Below are positions 36,259-46,225 of a stretch of 64,000 nucleotides of DNA, piece by piece (the first letter of the stretch is position 1; each line of letters opens with the position of its first letter). The stretch lies in the NCBI GenBank assembly GCA_020635905.1, contig JACJYV010000003.1:1-64000 (forward strand), written 5' to 3'. The notes beneath the pieces are model-generated. The model did not search any database and was not told the origin of the DNA. It saw only the letters and a program-made list of their open reading frames with translations. The position numbers and the translations under genes are program-made. Source of the DNA: Bacteroidia bacterium (GTDB lineage: Bacteria; Bacteroidota; Bacteroidia; J057; JADKCL01).

Positions 36259-38065
36259 CCTGCTCAATCAATTGTTTTTGTTGAATGGAGGCATAATAAC
36301 CTCCTTTTTCCATCAATTCTGCATGATTTCCACGTTCTGTGATCCTGCCATCCTGCAAGACCAGGATCATATCTGCATCCTGAATGGTGGAGATTCTGTG
36401 GCTGACCATGATCACTGACATATCTGGGTTGGCTTCACGGGCGGCACGCAAACCACTCAGAATCAATTCTTCCGTGCGTGTATCCACTGCAGAAAGTGAA
36501 TCGTCCAGAATGATGATGGCCGGATTTCCCAACCAGGCCCGGGCCAGAGCCAGGCGCTGCTTTTGCCCACCAGACAGGGTTACCCCCCGTTCGCCTACGA
36601 TGGTATCAAACTGCTGGGGAAATTCCATGATATTCTCATAAATGCCCGCCCGTTTGGCCGCTTCAAAAATGGCCTCATCCGTGGCATCTGGCAGCCCAAA
36701 GGCAATATTGGATTTGATGGAATCAGAAAACAGGAAAACATCCTGGGGTGCATATCCAATGCGCTTGCGCAGTCCGTCGCGGGGAAATTCGCGGATATTG
36801 TGGCCGTCCAGGATGATGTCGCCCGAGTCTGTGTCGAGCATGCGGGGAATGAGGTTGCACAAGGTGGATTTGCCTGAACCTGTGGGCCCCAGAATGCCCA
36901 GCTTTTGCCCGGGACGCAGATGAAAGCTCACCTGATCCATGGCTTTGATGCCCGTATGGGCATAGGTATAGCTCACTTTTTCAAAGCGAAGGTCTGCCCG
37001 TTGCAGCTCAGGGCCGCTGGCGGGAAAGTCCAGTTCTGATTTCTGAGAGAGAATTTCATTGATCCTCACCTGACTGGCCCCGGCTCGCTGAATCAGGGTG
37101 GTTACCCAACCAATGGCAATGATGGGCCAGGTGAGCATGTTGATGTAGATGATAAATTCGGCCACATTTCCCAACGAAACCGTGCCCGCAATCACTTTTT
37201 GCCCCCCAATCCAGACTGTCAGCACTGTGGATAAGCCTACCAGCAACATGATCAGCGGGAAAAAGAGTGAATTCACCTTGACCAGACTCATTGACCGCTC
37301 TTTGTACTCCTCACTTTCTTCTGTGAAGCGTTGGGAAGTCTCTTTTTCGCGTGTGTAGGCCTTCACCACCCTGATCCCGCTGAAAATTTCCTGGGTAAAG
37401 GTGGTCAGGCGGGAAAGTTGCTGCTGGATGAAATCGCTGCGTTTCTGCACGATGGATTCCACATAATAAATGGAAAAACTCAGAATGGGCAGCGGCAGAA
37501 TGGCATAAATGGTAAACTCTGGATTGACCATGAGCATGGTAATGATCACGATGATCCCCATGGAAATGGTGTTGAGGGTGTACATGATTCCTGGCCCCAG
37601 GTACATGCGAACCCGCCCGATATCTTCCGTGATGCGGGCCATCAGATCGCCTGTCTTATTGCGTCTGAAAAAGGACAAAGACAGATTTTGATAGTGATCA
37701 TAAATGTCGTTGCGTTGGTCGTATTCCACCTTGCGTGACATTACAATCAGGGTTTGCCGGGTGAGAAACAGGAAAAATCCGCGCAAGAGGCTAAAGATTA
37801 AAACCAATCCTCCAAAAACCAGCAGACTCTGGAAAATTAGTCCCCTGAGCTGGCCAGCGGCCGCAAATCCCTGGTGTAATTTATTGATTTCCAGCAGATC
37901 ACCCACCATATCAATGGCCGCCCGCACCACCTGGGGGGGGTAAACGCCAAACACGTTGGATATCAGCACCCAGAGAGTTCCCCATAAAAGGAGACTTTTA
38001 TATCTCCAGATATAGGGATTGAGGGTTTTGAGGGCCTGGATGGTACTTGTTTTTTTCCCGGACAT
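36245..38065 (-). CDS. ABC transporter, fused membrane and ATPase domains (MsbA/LmrA-like)
   Basis: 606 aa half-transporter with six membrane helices (about 25-335) and an ATPase domain (about 360-595): Walker A GPTGSGKST, Q-loop YAPQDVFLF, signature LSGGQKQR, Walker B IIILDDSLSAVD, and H-loop VSHRIST. It works as a homodimer or paired exporter; lipid A or drug export is the usual role. Only one such gene is present, so a homodimer is likely. The N-terminal cytoplasmic part is short. It is convergent with the antiporter gene. Confidence 0.93.
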   Translation of the reverse strand: MSGKKTSTIQALKTLNPYIWRYKSLLLWGTLWVLISNVFGVYPPQVVRAAIDMVGDLLEINKLHQGFAAAGQLRGLIFQSLLVFGGLVLIFSLLRGFFLFLTRQTLIVMSRKVEYDQRNDIYDHYQNLSLSFFRRNKTGDLMARITEDIGRVRMYLGPGIMYTLNTISMGIIVIITMLMVNPEFTIYAILPLPILSFSIYYVESIVQKRSDFIQQQLSRLTTFTQEIFSGIRVVKAYTREKETSQRFTEESEEYKERSMSLVKVNSLFFPLIMLLVGLSTVLTVWIGGQKVIAGTVSLGNVAEFIIYINMLTWPIIAIGWVTTLIQRAGASQVRINEILSQKSELDFPASGPELQRADLRFEKVSYTYAHTGIKAMDQVSFHLRPGQKLGILGPTGSGKSTLCNLIPRMLDTDSGDIILDGHNIREFPRDGLRKRIGYAPQDVFLFSDSIKSNIAFGLPDATDEAIFEAAKRAGIYENIMEFPQQFDTIVGERGVTLSGGQKQRLALARAWLGNPAIIILDDSLSAVDTRTEELILSGLRAAREANPDMSVIMVSHRISTIQDADMILVLQDGRITERGNHAELMEKGGYYASIQQKQLIEQEMGV

Positions 38066-38299
38066 CAGAGGTTAACTAAATGGGCAAACAGATGTTTAAA
38101 CCGCGATCCCTGCAAAGGTAAAGCTATTCCTTAAAAATCAAGGGCTAAAAAGGCTGATTCTGAATGGTAATCTTTCATTTTTTTAAATGATGTGGAAACA
38201 TTTTTCTTCCTATGCGTGTGGAATTTTTATTTCAAAAACATCTATATGAAGAGTCAGTCCGTAAGTATTGGAATAACGATAAACCAGAAGAGTAAACCT

Positions 38300-38653
38300 A
38301 TGACAGTTTCAGAAGACATTAAATCCCTTGTCGAAAATCAAAAATTTTTAAACCGCAGAGTTCTGCAAAATCTTGAGCCACTGGGAGTTTCTGAAAATGA
38401 TGAGCGCAAGCTCGACTTTTTTTTCATTGCCCCAGATCAGAAATCCGCTTCCAAACTGGCCGATTTCTTCAAAAAGGGTTCGGATTACCGCATTTATCCA
38501 CCTCACCACAACGGAAGCACCTGGAGTGTGACGGGCGCCACCTCACCTCTGAGCCTTTCTCCCCACATCCTTGATAAGTGGGTGGAGAAAATGTGCATTC
38601 TTGGTCAGAAATTTGCCTGCAAATTTGACGGTTGGGGCACGCTGGTGCTCTGA
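38300..38653 (+). CDS. RraB-family (ribonuclease E inhibitor-like) protein
   Basis: 117 aa from the ATG at 38300 (MTVSEDIKSLVENQ); an ATG at 38246 would add 18 residues. It matches the RraB domain: ERKLDFFFIAPDQKSASKLADFF, then GSDYRIYPPHHNGSTWSVTGAT, and a C-terminal FDGWGTLVL. Gram-negative RraB inhibits RNase E, but in Bacteroidota the function is untested. It is convergent with priA, 16 bases between stops. Confidence 0.82.
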   Translation: MTVSEDIKSLVENQKFLNRRVLQNLEPLGVSENDERKLDFFFIAPDQKSASKLADFFKKGSDYRIYPPHHNGSTWSVTGATSPLSLSPHILDKWVEKMCILGQKFACKFDGWGTLVL

Positions 38654-38669
38654 AAAAGGCAAAATCTGC

Positions 38670-41132
38670 TTAAAAAGCCCCTGTGGGGTCCACATCCACC
38701 ATGATTCTGAGCGTCTTTTTGGGCGCCCGCGTATAGTATGTGTCGATCAGTTCGCTGAGCGCACTCCTTACTTTGTTGACGGAAAAAGAGCGGGGCAATT
38801 TCAGGAGAAATTGCATCCTGTATTCGTTTCTGAGCCTGGAAATGAGGGGATACTCGGGACCTAACAAATGTTTGCCAAAAACAGGGGCCAGCAGACGGTA
38901 AAAGGCGATGGTTTCCTCTTCCAGAAAAACCCGGTCCTTATTCTTCAGCTCAATGCGAATCAGGCGGGAAAAGGGAGGAAAATTCAGGGCATTTCGCTGG
39001 GGCAGTTCCAGGTTGTAAAAATTGACAAAAGGCGCCTGCAATACATTCAACACGGGGTTTTCAGGCATGGAAGTCTGGATCATCACCTTGCCTTTTTTGT
39101 GAGAACGGCCTGCACGTCCGCTCACCTGGGTCAGTAGTTGGTAAGCGCGTTCGTAAGCCCTGAAATCGGGAAAATTCAACAAATTATCCGCCATAACCAC
39201 CCCCACCAGGGTCACATTGGGAAAATCCAGCCCTTTGGTCACCATCTGGGTGCCCACCAGCAAGTCAATTTCCTGCTTTTCAAAGCTGTGAATGAGTTGC
39301 TGAAAGGCAAATTTGCTGCGGGTCGTATCCAGGTCCATGCGGGCAATGCGCAGATCGGGGAAGATTTCATGCAATTCCTCTTCCACTTTTTCCGTGCCCA
39401 CACCCTGCCTTTTGTAAGTAAAATTCCCGCATTGGTCGCACTTTTCCGTCTGATAATCTGAATAGCCGCAGTAATGACAGCGAATTTCCTTTTTGCTTTT
39501 GTGAAAGGTGAGGGTAATGTCGCAATTGATGCAATGGGGCACATGGCCGCAGGTGGTGCAGATCAGGTATGGGGCAAATCCACGGCGATTGAGGAAAATA
39601 ATGCCCTGTTCGCGGCGGGAATGCATATTTTTGATGGCTTCAACCAAGGGCTTGGAAAAATCTCCTTCCAGCAACTTTTTCTTGCGCTGTTCGCGCATAT
39701 CCACCAGAATGATTTCAGGCAGCACAGCTTTCACGGCCCTTTCCCTGATTTCCACCAGGGTGTAACGACCTTCCAGGGCATTGGTGTAGGTCTCAAAAGA
39801 AGGCGTGGCCGATCCCAGCAAAACCTGGCAATCAAAGACCCTGGGCGCATAAACAGAAAGGTCACGCGCATGATAGCGTGGATTGGGTTCCACCTGTTTG
39901 AGCGAATTGTCGTGCTCCTCGTCCACCACGATCAGGCCAAGTTCGGGAAAGGGCAAAAAGATCGCCGAACGGACCCCAATCACAATCTGGTACTCACGCC
40001 GCAGCACTTTGTGCCAGATTTCGACCCGCTCATTGTCATTGAAACGGCTGTGATAGACCCCCACGATTTCCCCAAATTCAGATTTGACTTTGTCAATGAT
40101 CTGCTTGGTGAGGGAGATTTCGGGCAACAGATAAAGTACCTGCTTATTTTCGGCCAGTTTTTCGCGAATCAGCTCTATGTAAAGGTGGGTTTTGCCTGAA
40201 CCCGTCACCCCATGCAGCAACACGGGCTTGCCCGGGAAATTCAAAAAGGACTGGCGAATTCCATTTAAGGCGGCCATTTGTTCCTCGTTGAGGATAATGT
40301 CCTTTTTGTTGAAATCGTATTTCAGCCCTTCCAGACGATCCACCTGAACTTCAATTTCCCGCAAAATCCCCTTATCCAGCAAAGCCTTGACGGCGGATTG
40401 TCCCCCATCCAGTTTGGCCAGCAGATCTGCGCGTGAAATCGCATTTCCCTTCAAAAAGGCTTGTACAACCAGCATGAGGGCATCTTCCTGCTTGGGAGCG
40501 CGGCTCAGACTGGCAAAAGCTTGGTTGAGGGCTTCGTCTGTGCGAAATAATTCGTCCAGCTCCAGGTATTTCTCAAATTTGGCCTTGTAAGCCTGATCCA
40601 CCCGCTGAATCAACCTGATCAGGCCGCGGGATTCCATGTTTTTCAGCCTGCTGGACGGATTTTCCACCCCCCACAATTCACTCACTTCCTGCAGGCCCAG
40701 ATCATGGTGGTGGCTGAGCAGGTCCATCAGATCCCACTCCTTGTTGGGCAGGTCCAGGCTTTCCCAATCCACCCCTGCGACCTTTTCAACCCGCAGGGTG
40801 CTTTCGAGCTTCATGCCCGTAGGCAGCGAAGCCTTCAGCACCTCGCCCGGGGTACAAAAGTAATAATGGGCGATCCAGTCAAAAAAAGCCAGCTGTTTTT
40901 CAGTCAGCACGGGCACATCATCCAGCAATTCATCCAACTCCTTGAGGCCTTCCACACGGTTCAGATTGGATTCCTCGTACACCCGCCTGATCACTCCCGT
41001 GTAAATCTTGCGCTTGCCAAACACCACCAGGGCCCTTTTGCCCGCCACGGCCTCTTCCGCGACCTCCGCAGGCACCCGATAGTCGAAATTCGATTTCACA
41101 GGCAGGGGTAGTATGATTTCGGCAATCAGCAT
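38670..41132 (-). CDS. priA: Primosomal replication restart helicase PriA
   Basis: 820 aa, full length. The N-terminal 3'-DNA-binding domain begins IILPLPVKSNFDYRVP. The helicase core shows Walker A LLHGVTGSGKTHLY, motif II VDEEHD, and motif III GSATPS. Paired zinc-binding cysteines (CTTCGHVPHCINC, then CHYCGY and CDQCGN) follow, with QLLTQVSGRAGRSHKKG as motif VI. It reloads the replisome at stalled forks. The ABC-type substrate-binding protein gene lies upstream, so it has no obvious operon partner. Confidence 0.96.
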   Translation of the reverse strand: MLIAEIILPLPVKSNFDYRVPAEVAEEAVAGKRALVVFGKRKIYTGVIRRVYEESNLNRVEGLKELDELLDDVPVLTEKQLAFFDWIAHYYFCTPGEVLKASLPTGMKLESTLRVEKVAGVDWESLDLPNKEWDLMDLLSHHHDLGLQEVSELWGVENPSSRLKNMESRGLIRLIQRVDQAYKAKFEKYLELDELFRTDEALNQAFASLSRAPKQEDALMLVVQAFLKGNAISRADLLAKLDGGQSAVKALLDKGILREIEVQVDRLEGLKYDFNKKDIILNEEQMAALNGIRQSFLNFPGKPVLLHGVTGSGKTHLYIELIREKLAENKQVLYLLPEISLTKQIIDKVKSEFGEIVGVYHSRFNDNERVEIWHKVLRREYQIVIGVRSAIFLPFPELGLIVVDEEHDNSLKQVEPNPRYHARDLSVYAPRVFDCQVLLGSATPSFETYTNALEGRYTLVEIRERAVKAVLPEIILVDMREQRKKKLLEGDFSKPLVEAIKNMHSRREQGIIFLNRRGFAPYLICTTCGHVPHCINCDITLTFHKSKKEIRCHYCGYSDYQTEKCDQCGNFTYKRQGVGTEKVEEELHEIFPDLRIARMDLDTTRSKFAFQQLIHSFEKQEIDLLVGTQMVTKGLDFPNVTLVGVVMADNLLNFPDFRAYERAYQLLTQVSGRAGRSHKKGKVMIQTSMPENPVLNVLQAPFVNFYNLELPQRNALNFPPFSRLIRIELKNKDRVFLEEETIAFYRLLAPVFGKHLLGPEYPLISRLRNEYRMQFLLKLPRSFSVNKVRSALSELIDTYYTRAPKKTLRIMVDVDPTGAF

Positions 41133-41195
41133 TTCTTTTCAGGCTCAAAGCTACAAGTTTCAAGCATTAAGCAATAATGTCATTGGCTTTCCCCC

Positions 41196-42854
41196 TCACT
41201 CCTTCCATACCTCCTTCAAATACAACAAATTCATCGCATTTGTTTTCATACCCTGCACATTGGGCTGAATGACCCGAAAAATCTTGTCGTAGTACAGGGG
41301 AATCACAGGTGCGTCGGCCATCATGATGTCCTCCATCTGGTTGTAATTGGCCAGGCGGGCGCTGTCCTGGGTGAGGGTCAGGGTTGCTTCGTAGAGGGAA
41401 TCAAAGCGGGCATTTTTGTAACGCATGCGATTGGCTCCATCGGGCGGGAAATAGCCTGAATAGCACAGGGAGAGGTAATTTTCCGCATCAGGATAGTCGG
41501 CAATCCAGGAGGCCCGCCACAGGTTGATCTGCCCTTTTGAGGACAACTCGCGCAGGGTTGCACCCTGCATGTTGTCAATTTCGAGGGTCACCCCAATGCT
41601 CTCCATGGATTTTTGCACAAATTCCATCACGGCCTGGTACTTGGGATTGGATTTGAGGGAAAGCGCGGGCAGTCCCTTGCCGCCCGGGTAACCCGCTTCG
41701 GCCAGCAGCTGCGCTGCTTTATCCGGGTCAAAGGCGTAGCCTTTGACCATTTCGGGATTGAAACCAGGCATACCCATGGGCACCAGACCTGCATTGGCCG
41801 GGTAGCCGTTTCCGTTGAGCAGGTATTTGACCAGCTTTTCCCGGTCAATGGCATAATTGAGCGCCTGCCGCACCCGCTTATCGAGCAGAGGGTGGCCCTG
41901 GGCCGCTTCCATTTCAGGATCGACCAGGATGGCAATGAACTCTGTATTCAGTTGGGGAAAAGCCGCAAACTGGTATTTATCTCTGTAATCTGGCTTGATT
42001 TCGCCCCCTGCCTCCATCACTTCGTCTTTGAAACTGGCATCCAGACCATTGATAAAATCCAGCCTTCCCTGGGTAAATTCGATGAAAGCAGAGAGTTCAC
42101 TTTCAATGAATTTGACCTGCACAGCTTCCAGATAAGGCAATTTTCCCCGCGCACCTGACTCAAAATAGTGCTCATTTTTCAACAGGATCAGGCTGCTGCC
42201 CTCGTCCCAGGATTTGAACCTGAACGGTCCCGTACCCACGGGGTGACTGCGAAAATCCTTGCCGTATTTTTCCACTGCTTCCTTCGGCACCACATAAGCA
42301 TAAGGCATGGCCAGGAGACTCAGGAAGGGCGGAAAAGGGCTGATCAGCTGAATTTGAAAAGTGGAATCGTCAGGAGCCTGAAAGCCAGAGATTTCAGGAC
42401 TGCTTCCCTCGCGATATTCATCAATTCCTGCCACTTTTTTATTGAAAATCCAGGGGCCTGAAGAGGCGGTCAAAGGGTCGAGAATGCGGGTAAAACTGTA
42501 TTTAACATCCGCAGAAGTGAGTAAACGGGTTTGATTCTCTCCAAAACAATCATCAGGATGAAATTGAACCCCTTGACGCAGGTGAAAAGTGTAGGTCAAA
42601 CCATCTTCAGAAATATCCCATGAACGGGCCAGGGCAGGCTTAATTTTTAATTCTTCATCCAGATCCACCAGCCCGTTGAAAAGCTGGGAAGTCATCCAGA
42701 TGATGGCCTGGTCGCGGGCATAGGCAGGATCAAGGGTACTGCACCCTTTGGGCAGGTTCATGGTGAAAACAGCGGCCATTTTCTCAGCAGAAGGCCCCTG
42801 TCCACAGGATGTCAACAAAAGGATTGTTAATAAATAGACTATTCTTTTGTACAT
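41196..42854 (-). CDS. ABC transporter substrate-binding lipoprotein (peptide/SBP family 5)
   Basis: 552 aa. Lipoprotein signal LLTSC (Cys at about 17). The family 5 start is CSTLDPAYARDQAIIWMTSQLFNGLVDLDEELKIKPALA, with the characteristic SWDISEDGLTYTFHLRQGVQFH and LLDKRVRQALNYAIDREKLV. It binds peptides or other ligands in the periplasm for a Dpp/Opp-type permease; no permease or ATPase gene is adjacent, so it may serve a distant system. It is divergent from the parA operon. Confidence 0.93.
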   Translation of the reverse strand: MYKRIVYLLTILLLTSCGQGPSAEKMAAVFTMNLPKGCSTLDPAYARDQAIIWMTSQLFNGLVDLDEELKIKPALARSWDISEDGLTYTFHLRQGVQFHPDDCFGENQTRLLTSADVKYSFTRILDPLTASSGPWIFNKKVAGIDEYREGSSPEISGFQAPDDSTFQIQLISPFPPFLSLLAMPYAYVVPKEAVEKYGKDFRSHPVGTGPFRFKSWDEGSSLILLKNEHYFESGARGKLPYLEAVQVKFIESELSAFIEFTQGRLDFINGLDASFKDEVMEAGGEIKPDYRDKYQFAAFPQLNTEFIAILVDPEMEAAQGHPLLDKRVRQALNYAIDREKLVKYLLNGNGYPANAGLVPMGMPGFNPEMVKGYAFDPDKAAQLLAEAGYPGGKGLPALSLKSNPKYQAVMEFVQKSMESIGVTLEIDNMQGATLRELSSKGQINLWRASWIADYPDAENYLSLCYSGYFPPDGANRMRYKNARFDSLYEATLTLTQDSARLANYNQMEDIMMADAPVIPLYYDKIFRVIQPNVQGMKTNAMNLLYLKEVWKE

Positions 42855-42872
42855 CTATCCGTGTATTAATTT

Positions 42873-42880
42873 TAATTTTG
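42873..42880 (+). promoter_or_regulatory. -7 box TAATTTTG upstream of parA
   Basis: Perfect TAnnTTTG. A TTTG at 42846-42849 lies 23 bases upstream, longer than usual, so the -33 element is uncertain. It implies a leader of about 90 bases. Confidence 0.5.
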
Positions 42881-42960
42881 TAACCTTATTCCTGAAGCCC
42901 GCCAGATTGGCGAACTCTGCAAAAATAAAGGGTTTTTTGGATTTGGGATGGAATTAAAGC

Positions 42961-42966
42961 AAGGAG
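42961..42966 (+). promoter_or_regulatory. Shine-Dalgarno AAGGAG of parA
   Basis: AAGGAG, 8 bases before the ATG at 42975. A clear ribosome site is rare in this window and supports this start over the upstream ATG at 42948. Confidence 0.65.
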
Positions 42967-42974
42967 AAGATCTG

Positions 42975-43784
42975 ATGGCGAAAGTAATTGCGTTAGCAAA
43001 CCAAAAAGGAGGCGTAGGCAAAACCACCTCTGCAATCAACCTGGCGGCCAGCCTGGCGGCTTTGGAATATAAGACCCTGCTCGTGGATACGGACCCTCAG
43101 GCCAATGCCACTTCAGGGGTGGGTTTCGACCCGCGCAACATCCAGACCAGCATTTACGAATGCATGGTCAACGACGAAATTCAGGTGGAGCAGATCATTC
43201 TCAATACGGAAATTGCATTTCTGGACCTCCTCCCCTCTCAGATCGATCTGGTAGGTGCGGAAATCGAGATGGTGGACCTGCCCAACCGCGAAAAGAAAAT
43301 GCGTCAGGTGCTGGAGCCCCTGCGTGAGGTGTATGATTTCATCATCATTGACTGTTCACCATCTTTGGGTCTGATTACCCTCAATGCCCTTTCAGCGGCT
43401 GATTCCGTGCTGATTCCTGTGCAATGCGAGTATTTTGCCATGGAAGGTCTGGGCAAATTGCTGAATACCATTAAAATAGTGCAGCAACGCCTCAATCCTG
43501 AACTGGAGATAGAAGGCATCCTGCTGACCATGTTCGATACGCGTCTGCGGCTTTCGCACCAGGTGGTGGAAGAAATTTCCAGCCACTTTGCAGAGCTGGT
43601 CTTTGAGACCATCATCCACCGCAACACCCGCCTGAGCGAAGCCCCCAGTTTTGGCATTCCAGTGGTGCTTTTTGACGCCAACAGCAAAGGTTCCATCAAT
43701 TACATGAATCTGGCCCGCGAAATCCTGCAGAAAAACGGGATGACCCTGACCACCAACTTTGCGCAGACCTTTTCTGACAATTAA
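42975..43784 (+). CDS. parA: ParA-type chromosome partition ATPase
   Basis: 269 aa. The deviant Walker A is NQKGGVGKTTSAINL (about 9-23); Walker A' LLVDTDPQANATSG and Walker B YDFIIIDCSPSLGL follow. It binds DNA and ATP, and moves ParB-parS complexes during chromosome segregation. It is the first gene of a run with parB (29 bp later), DUF5683, dapB and lepB, an order conserved in many Bacteroidota. Confidence 0.96.
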   Translation: MAKVIALANQKGGVGKTTSAINLAASLAALEYKTLLVDTDPQANATSGVGFDPRNIQTSIYECMVNDEIQVEQIILNTEIAFLDLLPSQIDLVGAEIEMVDLPNREKKMRQVLEPLREVYDFIIIDCSPSLGLITLNALSAADSVLIPVQCEYFAMEGLGKLLNTIKIVQQRLNPELEIEGILLTMFDTRLRLSHQVVEEISSHFAELVFETIIHRNTRLSEAPSFGIPVVLFDANSKGSINYMNLAREILQKNGMTLTTNFAQTFSDN

Positions 43785-43813
43785 TCTCAGCCCGTTTTCG
43801 TTTTACATAGCGC

Positions 43814-44713
43814 ATGGACAAAGACAAAAAAAATCGCAGAAATGCACTCGGCCGTGGATTGAGCGCCCTGCTGGATGACCAGGATTCGCCTGTGCTTCCC
43901 AATCGCAGGGATCTGAATCCCAACGGCTCCGTTTCAGAAATACTGATTGAGCAGATTGAGACCAATCCCTTTCAGCCACGGGTCGAATTTGACCTGGTTG
44001 CTTTGGAGGAATTGTCTTCTTCCATCAAAGTACAGGGCCTGATTCAGCCAATTACGGTGCGTAAAATGGGCGCCAATGCCTATCAGCTTATTTCTGGAGA
44101 AAGAAGGCTGAGGGCTTCCAAACTGGCTGGCCTGACCAAAATTCCTGCTTATATCCGCACCGCGGGTGATGAGCAGATGCTGGAAATGGCCCTGATAGAG
44201 AATATCCAACGTGAGGACCTCAATCCCATTGAGATTGCTTTGGGATACGAACGCCTGGTGGCCGAACTCAACATTACCCTGGAAACGCTGGGGGATAAAG
44301 TTGGGAAAAAGCGGGCCACGGTCAATAATTACATGCGTCTGCTCAAATTGCCGCCCCTGATTCAGCTTGGACTGAAGGAAAACAAAATCAGTATGGGCCA
44401 TGCCCGGGCGCTGATTTCCCTGCCCAGAACGGAAGATCAGTTGGCAATTTACCAGGAAGTGGTGGACAAGGAATTGTCTGTGCGGGCAGTGGAAGAACTG
44501 GTTCGCAGGGTTAATCCTGACAAATCAACCGCCAAAACGGACGCTCCCAAAACCCGCAAATCCGAGTTCCTGGTGGCTTTGGAGCGAAATCTCGAAGAAA
44601 AATTTGGCAACCGCGTCTTACTGAACCAGCAAAATTCTGGTCGGGGAGAGATCAAGATCAATTTTGATTCGACCGAAGACCTTAACCGTATCCTGGAGAT
44701 CCTGAATTCCTGA
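43814..44713 (+). CDS. parB: ParB-type chromosome partition protein
   Basis: 299 aa. The N-terminal ParB/Srx CTPase fold has IETNPFQPRVEFD, IQPITVRKM and the GERRLRASKLAG box with adjacent IENIQREDLNPIE. The helix-turn-helix region follows (LGDKVGKKRATVNNYMRLLKLP, then ISMGHARALI). The C-terminal dimerisation part ends GRGEIKINFDSTEDLNRILEIL. It loads at parS sites and slides as a CTP-dependent clamp. No parS palindrome was found in this window. The stop overlaps the next start (TGATG). Confidence 0.96.
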   Translation: MDKDKKNRRNALGRGLSALLDDQDSPVLPNRRDLNPNGSVSEILIEQIETNPFQPRVEFDLVALEELSSSIKVQGLIQPITVRKMGANAYQLISGERRLRASKLAGLTKIPAYIRTAGDEQMLEMALIENIQREDLNPIEIALGYERLVAELNITLETLGDKVGKKRATVNNYMRLLKLPPLIQLGLKENKISMGHARALISLPRTEDQLAIYQEVVDKELSVRAVEELVRRVNPDKSTAKTDAPKTRKSEFLVALERNLEEKFGNRVLLNQQNSGRGEIKINFDSTEDLNRILEILNS

Positions 44714-45447
44714 TGAAATTAGTCGGGATAATACTTATTCCCCTTCTTTTGGTCCTCGCGATCCATCCGTCCTGCAAGGCCCAGGTGGTGCCTCCTGCGG
44801 ACAGCCTTCAAACAGATTCTGCCCAAACCAAAACCTCTACCAAATCTAAGGGCACTAATACCGCAGTCCCTGACTCAGCTTCTGCAACAAAAACCCGCAC
44901 CAAGACGTCCCAGGGCGACGTGCTGATCTCGAAAGAGAATGAAAACCCTTTCAAGGAGTTGGGCGTACCCGATCCTGAGCCCGAAAAATCCAAACCCCTG
45001 AAAATCTTCGATCCAGACAAAGCCTGGAAGAGAAGCGCCATTTTGCCTGGCTGGGGACAGTTTTATAACAAAACCTACTGGAAACCACCCATTGTCTATG
45101 CGGGCTTTGGCACATTGGTCTATTTGTGGGTATTTAATAATAATAACTACCTCTCCACCCGCACAGACTACCTATGCAGTCTGGACCCCAATTGTGCGGG
45201 ATTTTCCAGCATTTCCACCCAAACCCTGAAAAATGAGCGGGAATTTTACCGCAGAAACCGTGATTTGTCGGCCATCGTGGGGGTGATCTGGTACCTGCTG
45301 AACGTGGTGGATGCCTATGTGGAGGCTCACCTCAAGGACTTCAACGTAACGGACGACATCAGTATGAGGATCAAGCCAGCCCTCGATTACAATACACGCC
45401 GCGGTCAGATGACCGTGGGTGCCACCCTAAGTTTTGGATTCAAATGA
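44713..45447 (+). CDS. DUF5683 membrane protein
   Basis: 244 aa. A signal peptide or N-terminal anchor (about 1-22), then a Thr/Ser/Lys-rich linker (23-75) and the DUF5683 core beginning KAWKRSAILPGWGQFYNKTYWKPPIVYAGFG with two membrane helices (about 112-136 and 189-207, YLLNVVDAYVEAHL). It ends with beta-strand-like GATLSFGFK, typical of outer membrane association. The function is unknown, but the gene sits between parB and dapB in many Bacteroidota. Its start and stop overlap both neighbours. Confidence 0.88.
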   Translation: MKLVGIILIPLLLVLAIHPSCKAQVVPPADSLQTDSAQTKTSTKSKGTNTAVPDSASATKTRTKTSQGDVLISKENENPFKELGVPDPEPEKSKPLKIFDPDKAWKRSAILPGWGQFYNKTYWKPPIVYAGFGTLVYLWVFNNNNYLSTRTDYLCSLDPNCAGFSSISTQTLKNEREFYRRNRDLSAIVGVIWYLLNVVDAYVEAHLKDFNVTDDISMRIKPALDYNTRRGQMTVGATLSFGFK

Positions 45448-46172
45448 GTTTAAGAATCGCCCTGGTAGGTTATGGAAAAATGGGGCGCTCAGTTGAGCAG
45501 GAAGCCCAGATACGTGGCCACCAGATTTCCCTCACCATTGATACCCACAATCTGCAGGAAATGAGGTCTATCCGTCCTGACAATTCAGATGTGATCATTG
45601 AATTTTCCCAACCTGCAACTGCCCTGGAAAATTTCCGTACACTTGTGCCATCCGGGGTGCCCCTCGTTACGGGTACGACGGGCTGGCTCCAACACCTGAA
45701 CGAAGTTCAGGAGCTGGTAAGCCAGCACCAGGGTTCTTTCCTGTACAGCATGAATTTCTCTGTTGGCGTGAATATCCTTTTCAAGCTGAATCAAAAGCTT
45801 GCGCAAATGATGGATCAGTATCCTGAATACGATCCTTTTATTGAGGAAAGACACCATCGCCACAAAAAAGATGCTCCCAGCGGGACTGCACACGTACTGG
45901 CAGAAGGTGTTTTGCAAAATCTCACCCGAAAAACCAGAACTGCAGGCGCAGAACTGACCCACCGTGCACCTGAAGCGGACGAACTTTCCGTAGCCTGGGC
46001 CCGGGCCGGGGAAATAGTGGGAGAGCATACGGTCAGTTACACGTCTGAAATTGATCGCATCACCCTCAAACATGAAGCATTTGACCGCCGCGGCTTTGGT
46101 GTGGGCGCAGTAATTGGTGCTGAATGGCTTTTTAAAAAGCAGGGATTTTATAATTTTGCCGATATCTTTTAA
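45444..46172 (+). CDS. dapB: 4-hydroxy-tetrahydrodipicolinate reductase
   Basis: 242 aa. Nucleotide-binding VGYGKMGRSVEQEA (8-21); ATG overlaps the previous stop by 4 bases (ATGA). The catalytic and substrate-binding region is EERHHRHKKDAPSGTAHVLAEG (His-His-x-x-Lys-Lys and the SGTA loop), and the GTTGW turn (about 76) is present. It reduces the dipicolinate precursor in the lysine and meso-diaminopimelate pathway, thus feeding peptidoglycan synthesis. Confidence 0.96.
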   Translation: MSLRIALVGYGKMGRSVEQEAQIRGHQISLTIDTHNLQEMRSIRPDNSDVIIEFSQPATALENFRTLVPSGVPLVTGTTGWLQHLNEVQELVSQHQGSFLYSMNFSVGVNILFKLNQKLAQMMDQYPEYDPFIEERHHRHKKDAPSGTAHVLAEGVLQNLTRKTRTAGAELTHRAPEADELSVAWARAGEIVGEHTVSYTSEIDRITLKHEAFDRRGFGVGAVIGAEWLFKKQGFYNFADIF

Positions 46173-46225
46173 TAAAAACGCCTTTGGGCAATATTTTCTC
46201 GGAAAACCCATTCTTATAACCTGAT